Source: Blastomonas sp. (lineage in GTDB: Bacteria; Pseudomonadota; Alphaproteobacteria; Sphingomonadales; Sphingomonadaceae). From it: a stretch of 64,000 nt of DNA. Shown here piece by piece: positions 19,570 to 27,733 of the stretch (position 1 is its first letter; every line of letters starts with the position of its first letter). The DNA lies in assembly GCF_030373265.1 (NCBI RefSeq), contig NZ_JAUCZC010000007.1, forward strand, positions 1 through 64,000. Reading direction: 5' to 3'. The position numbers and the translations under genes were made by a program. The notes beneath the pieces were generated by a model. It had not been told where the DNA came from, made no database searches, and saw only the letters and a list, made by a program, of their open reading frames with translations.

Positions 19570-19932
19570 ATGACCCAACCCACCGATCGCCCGCACGTCA
19601 TCAAAGACGCCAAGGGCAAGCGCCCGCAATTCTACAGCCAACCGGGGCTCGACCAGACGCTGTCGATGATCATGGTGCTGGCGGGCGAGGTGTGCATGCT
19701 GCGCGACCGGATGGACGCGCAGGAACGCGTCGCCAGGATGCACGGCATCAATCTGGCCGAGGGGATCGATGCGCTCAAGCTCGACGACGAGGCTCTGCAG
19801 GCGCGCGAGGCCTATCGCCAGGATTTCCTCGACCGGTTGTTCTATCTGGCGCGCAAGGAAGCGAGCGAAGCGGCGGCGCAGGAAAGCGACGAGAGCTATC
19901 GCGCGACGATCGCCGATATCGCAGTGAACTAG
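19570..19932 (+). CDS. small uncharacterised protein
   Basis: 120-aa ORF immediately downstream of the methyltransferase, same strand; GQTLSMIMVLAGEVCMLRDRMDAQERVARMHG-like helical content. Confidence 0.7.
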   Translation: MTQPTDRPHVIKDAKGKRPQFYSQPGLDQTLSMIMVLAGEVCMLRDRMDAQERVARMHGINLAEGIDALKLDDEALQAREAYRQDFLDRLFYLARKEASEAAAQESDESYRATIADIAVN

Positions 19933-20813
19933 CGCCGCATCAGCGTCTCGCCGGGCCGTTCGCCGACCAGCGCGGCAAGGTGATCGCGCGCGGCGGCATC
20001 GTCGTGCATCCAGCCCCGCAGCATCACCAGCGACAACGCAGCCGCGCGGTCGAGCTGAGCTAGCTGCTTGGGGCCCGGCAGTTCCGGACGGCAGATCGCG
20101 CCGCCGAAATAATGGTCGACCCCATCGAGCACCAGACCGAACCGTTCCCCGGTCTTGGCCGCGGATTCGAATGCCAGCAGGTGGCTGTTCCAACCATCGG
20201 CCCCCGGCGGGATGTCGGCGGTGCCGGTCTGGATCAGCGCGGGGACGGCGAGCCCGGCATAGCCGGCAGCGTCAATCAGGGGAGCCATCGCTCCAGGCGG
20301 CGAGAACGCCAGCACCAATTTGGCGCGCGGATCACGAAGCGTCCCGGCGACCCCGTCGGGCAGCATCGGCCGCGCGCCGCCCAAAGCCAGCGCCGCAAGC
20401 CCGCCATAGGAATGACCGGCAGCGACATAATGCTTCCCCTCGATGGTCGCGGTGACGCCGCGCATATCCTCGATCCGCGCCGCCCAGCTCTCCAACCCGA
20501 CGAACTTCGCGCGGTCGGGGTGATCGGTCGAATCGACGTGCAGCGGGGCGAGCACGCGATATCCCGCCTGCGTCCAAGGCTTGAAAAGCGCTTCGTATTT
20601 CCAGGGAGCCGAGGCCGCGCCATGGCCGAAGAGTACCGTTCCGCGCTGCTGCCCCACCGCGTCGTAGCGCCATGTGCGGCAGACCCTCCCCGATGGCAGG
20701 GCGACATCGAACACTGCCGGAGCCGACGGACTGGCCAGAGCGGGAATGCGGGCCGTCGCGCCGAGGGCAAGCGCCGCGCCGAGCAGGCTGCGCCGGGAAA
20801 GATCATGGTTCAT
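19929..20813 (-). CDS. alpha/beta hydrolase (dienelactone hydrolase/chlorophyllase-like), Tat-type signal
   Basis: SRRSLLGAALALGATARIPALA leader; YVAAGHSYGGLAALALGG nucleophile elbow. Confidence 0.8.
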   Translation of the reverse strand: MNHDLSRRSLLGAALALGATARIPALASPSAPAVFDVALPSGRVCRTWRYDAVGQQRGTVLFGHGAASAPWKYEALFKPWTQAGYRVLAPLHVDSTDHPDRAKFVGLESWAARIEDMRGVTATIEGKHYVAAGHSYGGLAALALGGARPMLPDGVAGTLRDPRAKLVLAFSPPGAMAPLIDAAGYAGLAVPALIQTGTADIPPGADGWNSHLLAFESAAKTGERFGLVLDGVDHYFGGAICRPELPGPKQLAQLDRAAALSLVMLRGWMHDDAAARDHLAALVGERPGETLMRR

Positions 20814-20863
20814 CGCGCCATCCCATCATCGCCAGCCGCTTCGGGCCATACGGAGCCCAGTCC

Positions 20864-20880
20864 TATCCACACTGCGGACA
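20864..20880. promoter_or_regulatory. operator copy 8, TATCCA-CACTG-CGGACA, hydrolase / DUF3089 divergent promoter
   Basis: Between divergent starts 20813 and 20954. Confidence 0.78.
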
Positions 20881-20953
20881 AAGCGTGCATCTTCTGGCGC
20901 CGCCCGCGATATTGGGCAAGCATGGTGCTCAGGGATTACAGAGGGATCGAGCG

Positions 20954-22060
20954 ATGAACAAGACTTTGAGCGCAATCGGTGCCGTCGCGGCATTGGCCGG
21001 CAGCACGGCGGGCGCACAGGCGCCGCAAAGCGCGCCGCCGCCGCCCGCCTTCGACAGCCAGCCGCAGCCGACCGCTCCAGATTACACGCAAGACCGCGCC
21101 TGGGCTGCGCTGCCAGAGGTCACAGGCCCCGCGCAGACCGTGCCGCAGGGCCGCAAAGCAGCCGCCGGAATGCAGGGGGTCGATGTCTTCTACGTCCACC
21201 CCACCACCTATCGCACCCCCGAGCGTTGGAACGCGGACCTGAGCGATGCCAAAGTCAACGCCTGGACCGACGCCAGCGTCATCGCGCGGCAGGCGGCGGT
21301 GTTCAATGCGTGCTGCAACGTCTTTGCCCCGCGCTACCGCCAGGCCTCGTTCCTCGCCACCCGCGACCGTTTCATGGAGGGCGATGGCGGCAAGGCTTAT
21401 GCGCTGGCCTATGCAGATGTGCTCGCCGCGTTCGACCAATGGCAGGCCTCGCGCAACGCGGGCCGCCCGTTCATTCTCGCCGGCCACAGCCAGGGCGGCG
21501 AGATGCTGATGCGGCTGCTCGCCGACCGGATCGACGGCACGCCGCTGCAGCAGCGGATGATCGCCGCGTACGCGATCGGCATCGACTTTTCGGTCGGCTA
21601 TTTCGGCACCCGCTATGCCACGCTCAAGCCCTGCGACACCCCGGTGCGCACCGGATGCGTGGCCTCGTGGAACGCGGTGACGACGCAAGCCGACCTCAAG
21701 ATGCTCGGCGGATTTGCAGGGGCGCGCTTCGTGCATATTCATGGCCGCGAGGAAGGACGCGAGCCCCTGTGCATCAACCCGCTGACCTTCGACAGGACCA
21801 AGCCTTCCGCTCCCCGCTCCGCCTCAAAAGGTGCGGTGCCAGGCGAGCCGGGCGAGGGAGCGGTGCGCGCGCCGGTCGCGGGCAAGGTATCGGCACGCTG
21901 CGACAGCGGCTTTCTGGTGGTCGATGCCGATCCTGCGCTGGAACTGAAGGCCTTGCCGGGGGGCAGCCTGCACTATCACGAGTACGGCCTGTTCTACGCC
22001 GACATTCAGGCCAATGCAGAGCGCCGCATTCGCGCATGGCGCAAGCAGCGGTCGCGCTGA
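20954..22060 (+). CDS. DUF3089 domain-containing protein (alpha/beta hydrolase-like, secreted)
   Basis: Signal peptide MNKTLSAIGAVAALAGSTAGAQA; GVDVFYVHPTTY and FILAGHSQGGEMLMRLL. Confidence 0.82.
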   Translation: MNKTLSAIGAVAALAGSTAGAQAPQSAPPPPAFDSQPQPTAPDYTQDRAWAALPEVTGPAQTVPQGRKAAAGMQGVDVFYVHPTTYRTPERWNADLSDAKVNAWTDASVIARQAAVFNACCNVFAPRYRQASFLATRDRFMEGDGGKAYALAYADVLAAFDQWQASRNAGRPFILAGHSQGGEMLMRLLADRIDGTPLQQRMIAAYAIGIDFSVGYFGTRYATLKPCDTPVRTGCVASWNAVTTQADLKMLGGFAGARFVHIHGREEGREPLCINPLTFDRTKPSAPRSASKGAVPGEPGEGAVRAPVAGKVSARCDSGFLVVDADPALELKALPGGSLHYHEYGLFYADIQANAERRIRAWRKQRSR

Positions 22061-22073
22061 GCCACCGCGGACC

Positions 22074-23303
22074 TCAGGGCGCGGCGACCGATCCGGTTTC
22101 GCGCTTGAGGATATTGATCAGCGCCGCGCGCTCGCGTGCATCGGTGATGTTGCCCGACGAGATGATCATCGTCGTGCCCGGCGCAAAGGCATCGGGATCG
22201 GCGAGCAGCGCATCGAGCGCGGCGTCATCCCACACCTCGCCCTTCGCCCCGCGCGCCTGCAGCGCCTTGCCATAGGCGAAATTGGGGACGGATGCGATCT
22301 CCTGACCGAAGATGCCATAGAGATTGGGCCCGGCCATATGCGGCTCGCCCTTCTTCATCGCGTGGCAGAAGGTGCACCATTTGAAGGTCTTCAATCGCAC
22401 CTCGCGCTCATAGGGCGTTTCGGGCGGCAGCGAGACGATCTGCGTAGGGGCTGCATGCGAGGTCACACCGGGAGGCCCGCCTGTGCTCGCTGCCTCGAAC
22501 GGCGAAACACGAAACATCGCGTGCGGGCCATACAGCGCAACCGCGATCAGCCCTACGGCGAAGGCTGCGGGCCACGCAGGCGCACGCGCCACCACCGGCC
22601 TGTCACCGACAGGCGCGCGGCGCAACCGCGACAGCCCCCAGGCGAGCGCGCACAGCAGCCAGAAGCCGCCGACCATCGTCGGGCCGGGATCATAGGATTT
22701 GAAGGTGGAGAGCGCGAACACGCTGTTCGACATGCCGAGGAACGCCAGCCAGCCCATCGCGCGCGGGAAAGCGGCGATCAGCCCGGCGCGATAGCGCAGC
22801 AGCGTGTACAGCCCGGTGAGCACCATCGCCGCCTTGAGCAGCAGCATGCAAAAGCCGAGCGCGGCATGGAAATACGAAGAGAACAGCCAGACCGGGCGGT
22901 TGAGCACGGTGTGCGTGCCGCCCTCCTGGCCGGGCAGCATCGCCATGGTCCAGCCGGTGACGATGCCCAGCAAAGGGTTCAGCACCTGCATCAGCAGCAC
23001 CGAAATGGTGAGCGCGGTGATCCAGCCCGTCACCGGCGAGGGCAGTGCCACCTTGCCGCGCTCGGATGCGCCGCGATACCAGCTCCACAGCCGCCACCCT
23101 GCCAGCACCAGCAGGATCACCCCCAGCACCATATGTGCGCTGCGCAGATCCCCGCGCAGGGCGCCGGCCTTGTCGGCACGGGGCATGAAGGTCGACATGA
23201 CATCGAGCGCAACCGCCACGCCGAGCATCGCCCAGTCGCGAACTGCCGCCGCATCCAAGCCGTTTCCGCCGCGCGGCGTGGTCTGTGTCATGGGTGCTGT
23301 CAT
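22074..23303 (-). CDS. membrane cytochrome b561-like protein fused to C-terminal cytochrome c domain
   Basis: Several TM helices in the N-terminal part; C-terminal KWCTFCHAMKKGEPHMAGPNLYGIFGQ (CxxCH). Confidence 0.75.
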   Translation of the reverse strand: MTAPMTQTTPRGGNGLDAAAVRDWAMLGVAVALDVMSTFMPRADKAGALRGDLRSAHMVLGVILLVLAGWRLWSWYRGASERGKVALPSPVTGWITALTISVLLMQVLNPLLGIVTGWTMAMLPGQEGGTHTVLNRPVWLFSSYFHAALGFCMLLLKAAMVLTGLYTLLRYRAGLIAAFPRAMGWLAFLGMSNSVFALSTFKSYDPGPTMVGGFWLLCALAWGLSRLRRAPVGDRPVVARAPAWPAAFAVGLIAVALYGPHAMFRVSPFEAASTGGPPGVTSHAAPTQIVSLPPETPYEREVRLKTFKWCTFCHAMKKGEPHMAGPNLYGIFGQEIASVPNFAYGKALQARGAKGEVWDDAALDALLADPDAFAPGTTMIISSGNITDARERAALINILKRETGSVAAP

Positions 23304-23324
23304 GTCCTTGTCATTGGCGATCCG

Positions 23325-23353
23325 CCGGGACAGGGCAAGACGCCCTGTCCCGG
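23325..23353. terminator. 12-bp perfect stem-loop (5-nt loop) between TonB receptor and cytochrome gene
   Basis: CCGGGACAGGGC-AAGAC-GCCCTGTCCCGG; no strong T tract on the minus strand. Confidence 0.55.
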
Positions 23354-23364
23354 CAACTTCATCG

Positions 23365-25962
23365 TCAGAACTTCACGCCGGCCGTCACGCCGATGCGGCG
23401 GCCTTCGCCCAGATAGATTTCGGGGATCGAGAAGGCTGACGGGAACCCGGCGCGGGGCTGGTTGATCGAGTTCTGCACATAGGCCTTGTCGAACAGGTTG
23501 TTGGCCCACAACGCAAAGCTGTACCGGTCGCTCTCGACCGCCAGCCGGCCATTGACCAGGGTGCGCTCGCCGAAGCTGACCGTGTTGATCAGGTTGTTGA
23601 AAGACGGGCCGGTGTAATTGACATCCACCCGGCCACGCAGCGCCCACTCGTCCGACAGCGGAACATCGGCGGTGGCATGGACATTCCACTGTGTCTTGAC
23701 CGAGCGCTGCGGGCGCAGGCCCTCGAGCGATGGCACGAACTGGGTGCCGCCATTGGCGGTGGGCACCGCGATGATCGCCGGGCAGCCATTGGCGCTGCCG
23801 AAGGTCGCAGGCGTGGTGCCGGTCCGGCACTGCGGAATCTGCGAGGCGTCATATGCTCCGGCCCGGAATTTGGGATCCGAATAGATGAAGCTGCCGCCGA
23901 TCGCGAACATGTCGGTCACGTCGAACTCGGCCAGCATTTCGAAGCCCTTGGCACGCAGCGCGCCGGCATTCTGGACGATGCGCACCGGGTTCACCGCCGT
24001 GGGGTTCTGGGTGAAGGCAGAAATCTGCGCGTCCTTCCAGTCGACATAGAAGAACGCCCCGTTGAGTATCAGGCGCCGGTCGAACAGGCGGCTCTTGAAG
24101 CCGGCCTCATAGGTCCAGTTCGTCTCTTCCTCATACGGCACTTCGCTGGCGAGGATGCCGGTCGCGCTGACCGGGTTGCTGGTGTTGAAGCCACCCGAAC
24201 GCACGCCCTTGGCGGCCGAGGCATAGAGCATGATGTCCTCGGTCGGGCGATAATCCAGCGTGAAGCGCGGGGTGAAGCTGTTGAACGTCCGCTTGAACCG
24301 TGTTCCTGCCACTGGGAACACACCCTGCGCCGGAACAGTCGTGCCATCGATCGGCTGGTTGACGTTTGGTGCGAAAGTCGGGTTGAGGATCGAGAAGACC
24401 TGCGCCTGCTTCACATCCGAATTGTAGCGGGCTTCGGCGTTGAAGCGCAGATCGCCCAGTTCATAGCCCAGTGCGCCGAAGATCGAGAAGGTTCTGGTAC
24501 TCGCCGAGGAATAGCTGCTGAACAGCTGGCTGGTGTTGCTGTTGGGCACGAGGAAGAGGTTGCCGGTAAAATCATACGGTCCGACCCCGGTCGGCGCGGG
24601 TGTCACGAGCTGCGAGACCTGCACCAGCCGCTCGTTGGCGGCCAGCCCCGCGCCATCGGCGCCCAGGCCACCGGCGGCTAGCGGGATGCGCGAGTTGAAG
24701 TAATAGCCACCCATGATCCACTGGAACGGCGAGCTGTTGTCCGACTGGATGCGGATTTCCTGGCTGAAGGTGCGCACCCGCTCGACCGTGCCGATCGAGA
24801 AGTTGACATTGGTCAGCCGCGAATAGGGGGCGGCGCCGAAATTGGTGCCGCAGCTGGGATTGGTGGGGTTGCCAAGCGTGCACACACCGAACTGGGTGCC
24901 GCCCGAGGTGAGGTCGTAGTCGCTGGTCCCGCGATTGTCGGCCCAGGTGAGGCCGGTGATGCTGGTTGCCTTGACCCCCTTGATGCGGGCTTCGAGCAGC
25001 AGCGAGACTTGCGTGTTCTTTGCGACCGTATCCATCAGGCCGGGCGAGACGTCGTTGACCTTGCGCGGTTCGAGTTCGCCGCAGAACAGCAGGGGCAAGG
25101 CGGTCTGGGCGTTGACGTTGCCGCAGTTGAGATCGCGGATCGGCAGGCCATAGACCGGCGAGACCTCGGCCTTCGAATGGGTGTAGAAGCCCGACAGCAG
25201 CGCGCGGAAGCTCTCGCTCGGCTGGAATTCGAGTGCGCCGGAGATGGCATATTTCTCGAACCCGCCCAGATTGTCGCCCGGCGCCGCGGCATTCTTGCCG
25301 AAACCGTCATAGGTCACATAGCCCCCGGCGACGCGGGCCTTGAGGGTGTCCGAAATCGGAACCGAAAGCGCGCCGCGAATGCGGTAATCCTCGTCGATCC
25401 CGGCAGTGGCCTGCAGGCTGCCCGACAGATCCTCGGTGGGCTTGCCGGTGCTGATCGCCAGCGCGCCGGCAAAGGTCGACCGGCCGAACAGCGCGCTTTG
25501 CGGACCCTTGGCGATTTCGATCTGGCCGACATCGAGCACCGAGATGATATCGATGGTGTTGCGGCTGGTCTGGTAGATACCGTCGATGAACACACCGACG
25601 TTCGCCTCGACATTGAGGTCGTTGGCGGTGTTGCCCGGCGCGAGGCCGCGGATGTAGATCGTCTGGGTGTTGCCGCCCGCGATGTTGTTCATCACGACGC
25701 CGGGGGTCGAATTGCCAAGGTCTGCCAGGCTCTGGATGTTGCGTTCGGCCAGATCTTCGGCCGAATAGGCGTTGATCGCGATCGGGACCGACTGCACGTC
25801 TTCGTCACGGCGCCGCGCGGTGACGACGATCTCGGGCCGGCTGTCATCTTCCTGCGCCGCCATGTCCTGCGCGGCGAGCGGCGCGGCAACGGTGATGCTG
25901 CCCAGGGCAACGCTCGTGAACAGAACCGAACGGGCAAAGCCCGAAGCACGCATAGCTTTCAT
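23365..25962 (-). CDS. TonB-dependent receptor
   Basis: Signal peptide, EIVVTARRRDEDVQSVPIAINAYSAEDLAERNIQSLADL plug, C-terminal ...RIGVTAGVKF. Confidence 0.95.
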   Translation of the reverse strand: MKAMRASGFARSVLFTSVALGSITVAAPLAAQDMAAQEDDSRPEIVVTARRRDEDVQSVPIAINAYSAEDLAERNIQSLADLGNSTPGVVMNNIAGGNTQTIYIRGLAPGNTANDLNVEANVGVFIDGIYQTSRNTIDIISVLDVGQIEIAKGPQSALFGRSTFAGALAISTGKPTEDLSGSLQATAGIDEDYRIRGALSVPISDTLKARVAGGYVTYDGFGKNAAAPGDNLGGFEKYAISGALEFQPSESFRALLSGFYTHSKAEVSPVYGLPIRDLNCGNVNAQTALPLLFCGELEPRKVNDVSPGLMDTVAKNTQVSLLLEARIKGVKATSITGLTWADNRGTSDYDLTSGGTQFGVCTLGNPTNPSCGTNFGAAPYSRLTNVNFSIGTVERVRTFSQEIRIQSDNSSPFQWIMGGYYFNSRIPLAAGGLGADGAGLAANERLVQVSQLVTPAPTGVGPYDFTGNLFLVPNSNTSQLFSSYSSASTRTFSIFGALGYELGDLRFNAEARYNSDVKQAQVFSILNPTFAPNVNQPIDGTTVPAQGVFPVAGTRFKRTFNSFTPRFTLDYRPTEDIMLYASAAKGVRSGGFNTSNPVSATGILASEVPYEEETNWTYEAGFKSRLFDRRLILNGAFFYVDWKDAQISAFTQNPTAVNPVRIVQNAGALRAKGFEMLAEFDVTDMFAIGGSFIYSDPKFRAGAYDASQIPQCRTGTTPATFGSANGCPAIIAVPTANGGTQFVPSLEGLRPQRSVKTQWNVHATADVPLSDEWALRGRVDVNYTGPSFNNLINTVSFGERTLVNGRLAVESDRYSFALWANNLFDKAYVQNSINQPRAGFPSAFSIPEIYLGEGRRIGVTAGVKF

Positions 25963-26141
25963 GATCTTGTATCCCCCAAATGTGACACCCGGCCGGGTGG
26001 CGCTGGCATTTTTCCGTCATGCGCCGCGCCACGGCGCCCGGATCGAATATTGCTGCCTGTCTCGTTGTCCGGACAGGCTTGCTCCTGACAGAATGATGAG
26101 CGCATGAACCCCGGCGTTCTTGCAAATCCACGGTGATCAAC

Positions 26142-26158
26142 TATCCGCCTGGCGGTCA
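26142..26158. promoter_or_regulatory. operator copy 9, TATCCG-CCTGG-CGGTCA, TonB receptor / lyase divergent promoter
   Basis: Between divergent starts 25962 and 26283. Confidence 0.8.
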
Positions 26159-26183
26159 TTAGCCCGTGCTTCCTGCGGCGGTA

Positions 26184-26200
26184 AGACCGCATGGCGGATA
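26184..26200. promoter_or_regulatory. operator copy 10 (reverse strand TATCCG-CCATG-CGGTCT), TonB receptor / lyase divergent promoter
   Basis: Second copy 42 bp from copy 9, opposite orientation. Confidence 0.7.
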
Positions 26201-26282
26201 TTCGCGCGGCCTGCGAGGGTGAACCGCACGCGCCATTGCATCGCGCAGCCCTCTGATGACCTTAAGGAAGGAATACCCCGCC

Positions 26283-27149
26283 ATGGCCAATCCCATCTTG
26301 CGCGACAAGCTCGGTTCCGGGCAGTTCTTTGTTGTTCCGGGGATCCAGGACATGATCGCTGCGGTGATCGCCAACAAGGTCGGCTTCGATCTGGTCTATG
26401 GCACCGGCTATTGGCTCACAGCCTCGGCGCATGGCCTGCCCGATGCGGGAATCGTCACCTATACCGAGATGCGCGATCGCATGGCGACCTTGGTGAGGAC
26501 CAGCAACGCCGCCGTCATCGCAGATGGCGACACCGGCTATGGCGGGCTGCTCAACGTCCACCACACCGTGCGCGGCTACGAGCAGGCGGGCGTCACCGCG
26601 ATCCAGATCGAGGATCAGGAGTTTCCCAAGAAATGCGGGCACACCCCCAATCGCAGGATCATTCCGGTCGAGGACATGGTCGAGAAGATCAAGGTGGCAA
26701 GCGACGCGCGCGAGGACCGGGAGAACTTCCTGATCATCGCGCGCACCGACGCGCGGCAGAGCGAGGGCTTCGACGGCGCGATGCGTCGGATCGAGGCTTA
26801 TGCCAAGGCGGGCGCGGACGTGCTGTTTCCCGAGGCGCTGGAAAGCGAGGAGGAGATGGCGCGCGCCTGTGCGGCGTTCGACACGCCGATGATGGCCAAC
26901 ATGTCGAACGGCGGATCGAGCCCGGTGCCGGTGGCCGATGTGCTGGCCCAAATCGGCTATGCCTTTGCCATCTACCCGTCGCTGACCTCGCTCGCCGCTG
27001 CCGCGGCAATGGAAAAGGCGCTGGTCGATCTCAAGAGCCAGGGCATTGGCCAGCCCGACGGATTGTTCAGCTTCGGCGAATTCTGCTCGCTGATCGGCTT
27101 CGAGGACGTCTGGGCGTTCGAACGCAAATGGGGCAAGGCTGCGGATTGA
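26283..27149 (+). CDS. isocitrate lyase/PEP mutase family C-C lyase
   Basis: VIADGDTGYGGLLNVHHTV, IQIEDQEFPKKCGH catalytic loop (KKCGH at 26628-26642). Confidence 0.9.
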   Translation: MANPILRDKLGSGQFFVVPGIQDMIAAVIANKVGFDLVYGTGYWLTASAHGLPDAGIVTYTEMRDRMATLVRTSNAAVIADGDTGYGGLLNVHHTVRGYEQAGVTAIQIEDQEFPKKCGHTPNRRIIPVEDMVEKIKVASDAREDRENFLIIARTDARQSEGFDGAMRRIEAYAKAGADVLFPEALESEEEMARACAAFDTPMMANMSNGGSSPVPVADVLAQIGYAFAIYPSLTSLAAAAAMEKALVDLKSQGIGQPDGLFSFGEFCSLIGFEDVWAFERKWGKAAD

Positions 27150-27156
27150 GCCGCGG

Positions 27157-27729
27157 TCAGTCGGCTTCGGGATAGAGCCAGGGCTGCTCGCCGCGTTGGC
27201 GTCGTTCGAATGCGTCGATCAGCGTGCCATCGCGCGCGAGGATGGCGGATGTCTCGTCCCATCCGTTGAGCAAGGCCTGACGCTGCGGCTCGGGGAGCAC
27301 AAAGCCGATCACGGGCCGGCCGCCTGCCGCGATGGTGCAGGCCTGCAGATCGACGGTGAAGCTGTCGCCCGCCTGAGCAGCGCGGTGCAGAAGCGCTACC
27401 GTTTGCGAGTCCAGCGTCACCGGCAGCACACCATTGCGGATACAGTTGCCCAAGAAGATTTCGCCAAATCCCGCTGCGATGATGCAGCGTACGCCGCATC
27501 CCGATAGCGCCCAGACCGCCTGCTCGCGGCTCGACCCGCAGCCGAAATTGGAGCCCGCGACCAGCACCGGCGCGCCATTCGGCCGGAAGGCGCGGTCAGC
27601 AAAGGCATAGGCGCCAAGTCCCTCACGCGCGGTGATCGTGAGAAAGCGCGCCGGATAGATGACGTCGGTATCGATATTGTCTTCAGCCAGGCTCGCGGCA
27701 CGCCCGACAACGCGGATGAAGGGTTCCAT
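27157..27729 (-). CDS. 3-isopropylmalate dehydratase small subunit-like (LeuD family)
   Basis: DNIDTDVIYPARFL, VAGSNFGCGSSREQAVWAL. Confidence 0.88.
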   Translation of the reverse strand: MEPFIRVVGRAASLAEDNIDTDVIYPARFLTITAREGLGAYAFADRAFRPNGAPVLVAGSNFGCGSSREQAVWALSGCGVRCIIAAGFGEIFLGNCIRNGVLPVTLDSQTVALLHRAAQAGDSFTVDLQACTIAAGGRPVIGFVLPEPQRQALLNGWDETSAILARDGTLIDAFERRQRGEQPWLYPEAD

Positions 27730-27733
27730 CGGC

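Noticed and set aside
23316-23332. GGCGATCCGCCGGGACAGG near the cytochrome gene start as another operator copy
   Set aside because: Only a partial left half (ATCCG) and no matching right half; belongs to the adjacent hairpin instead.
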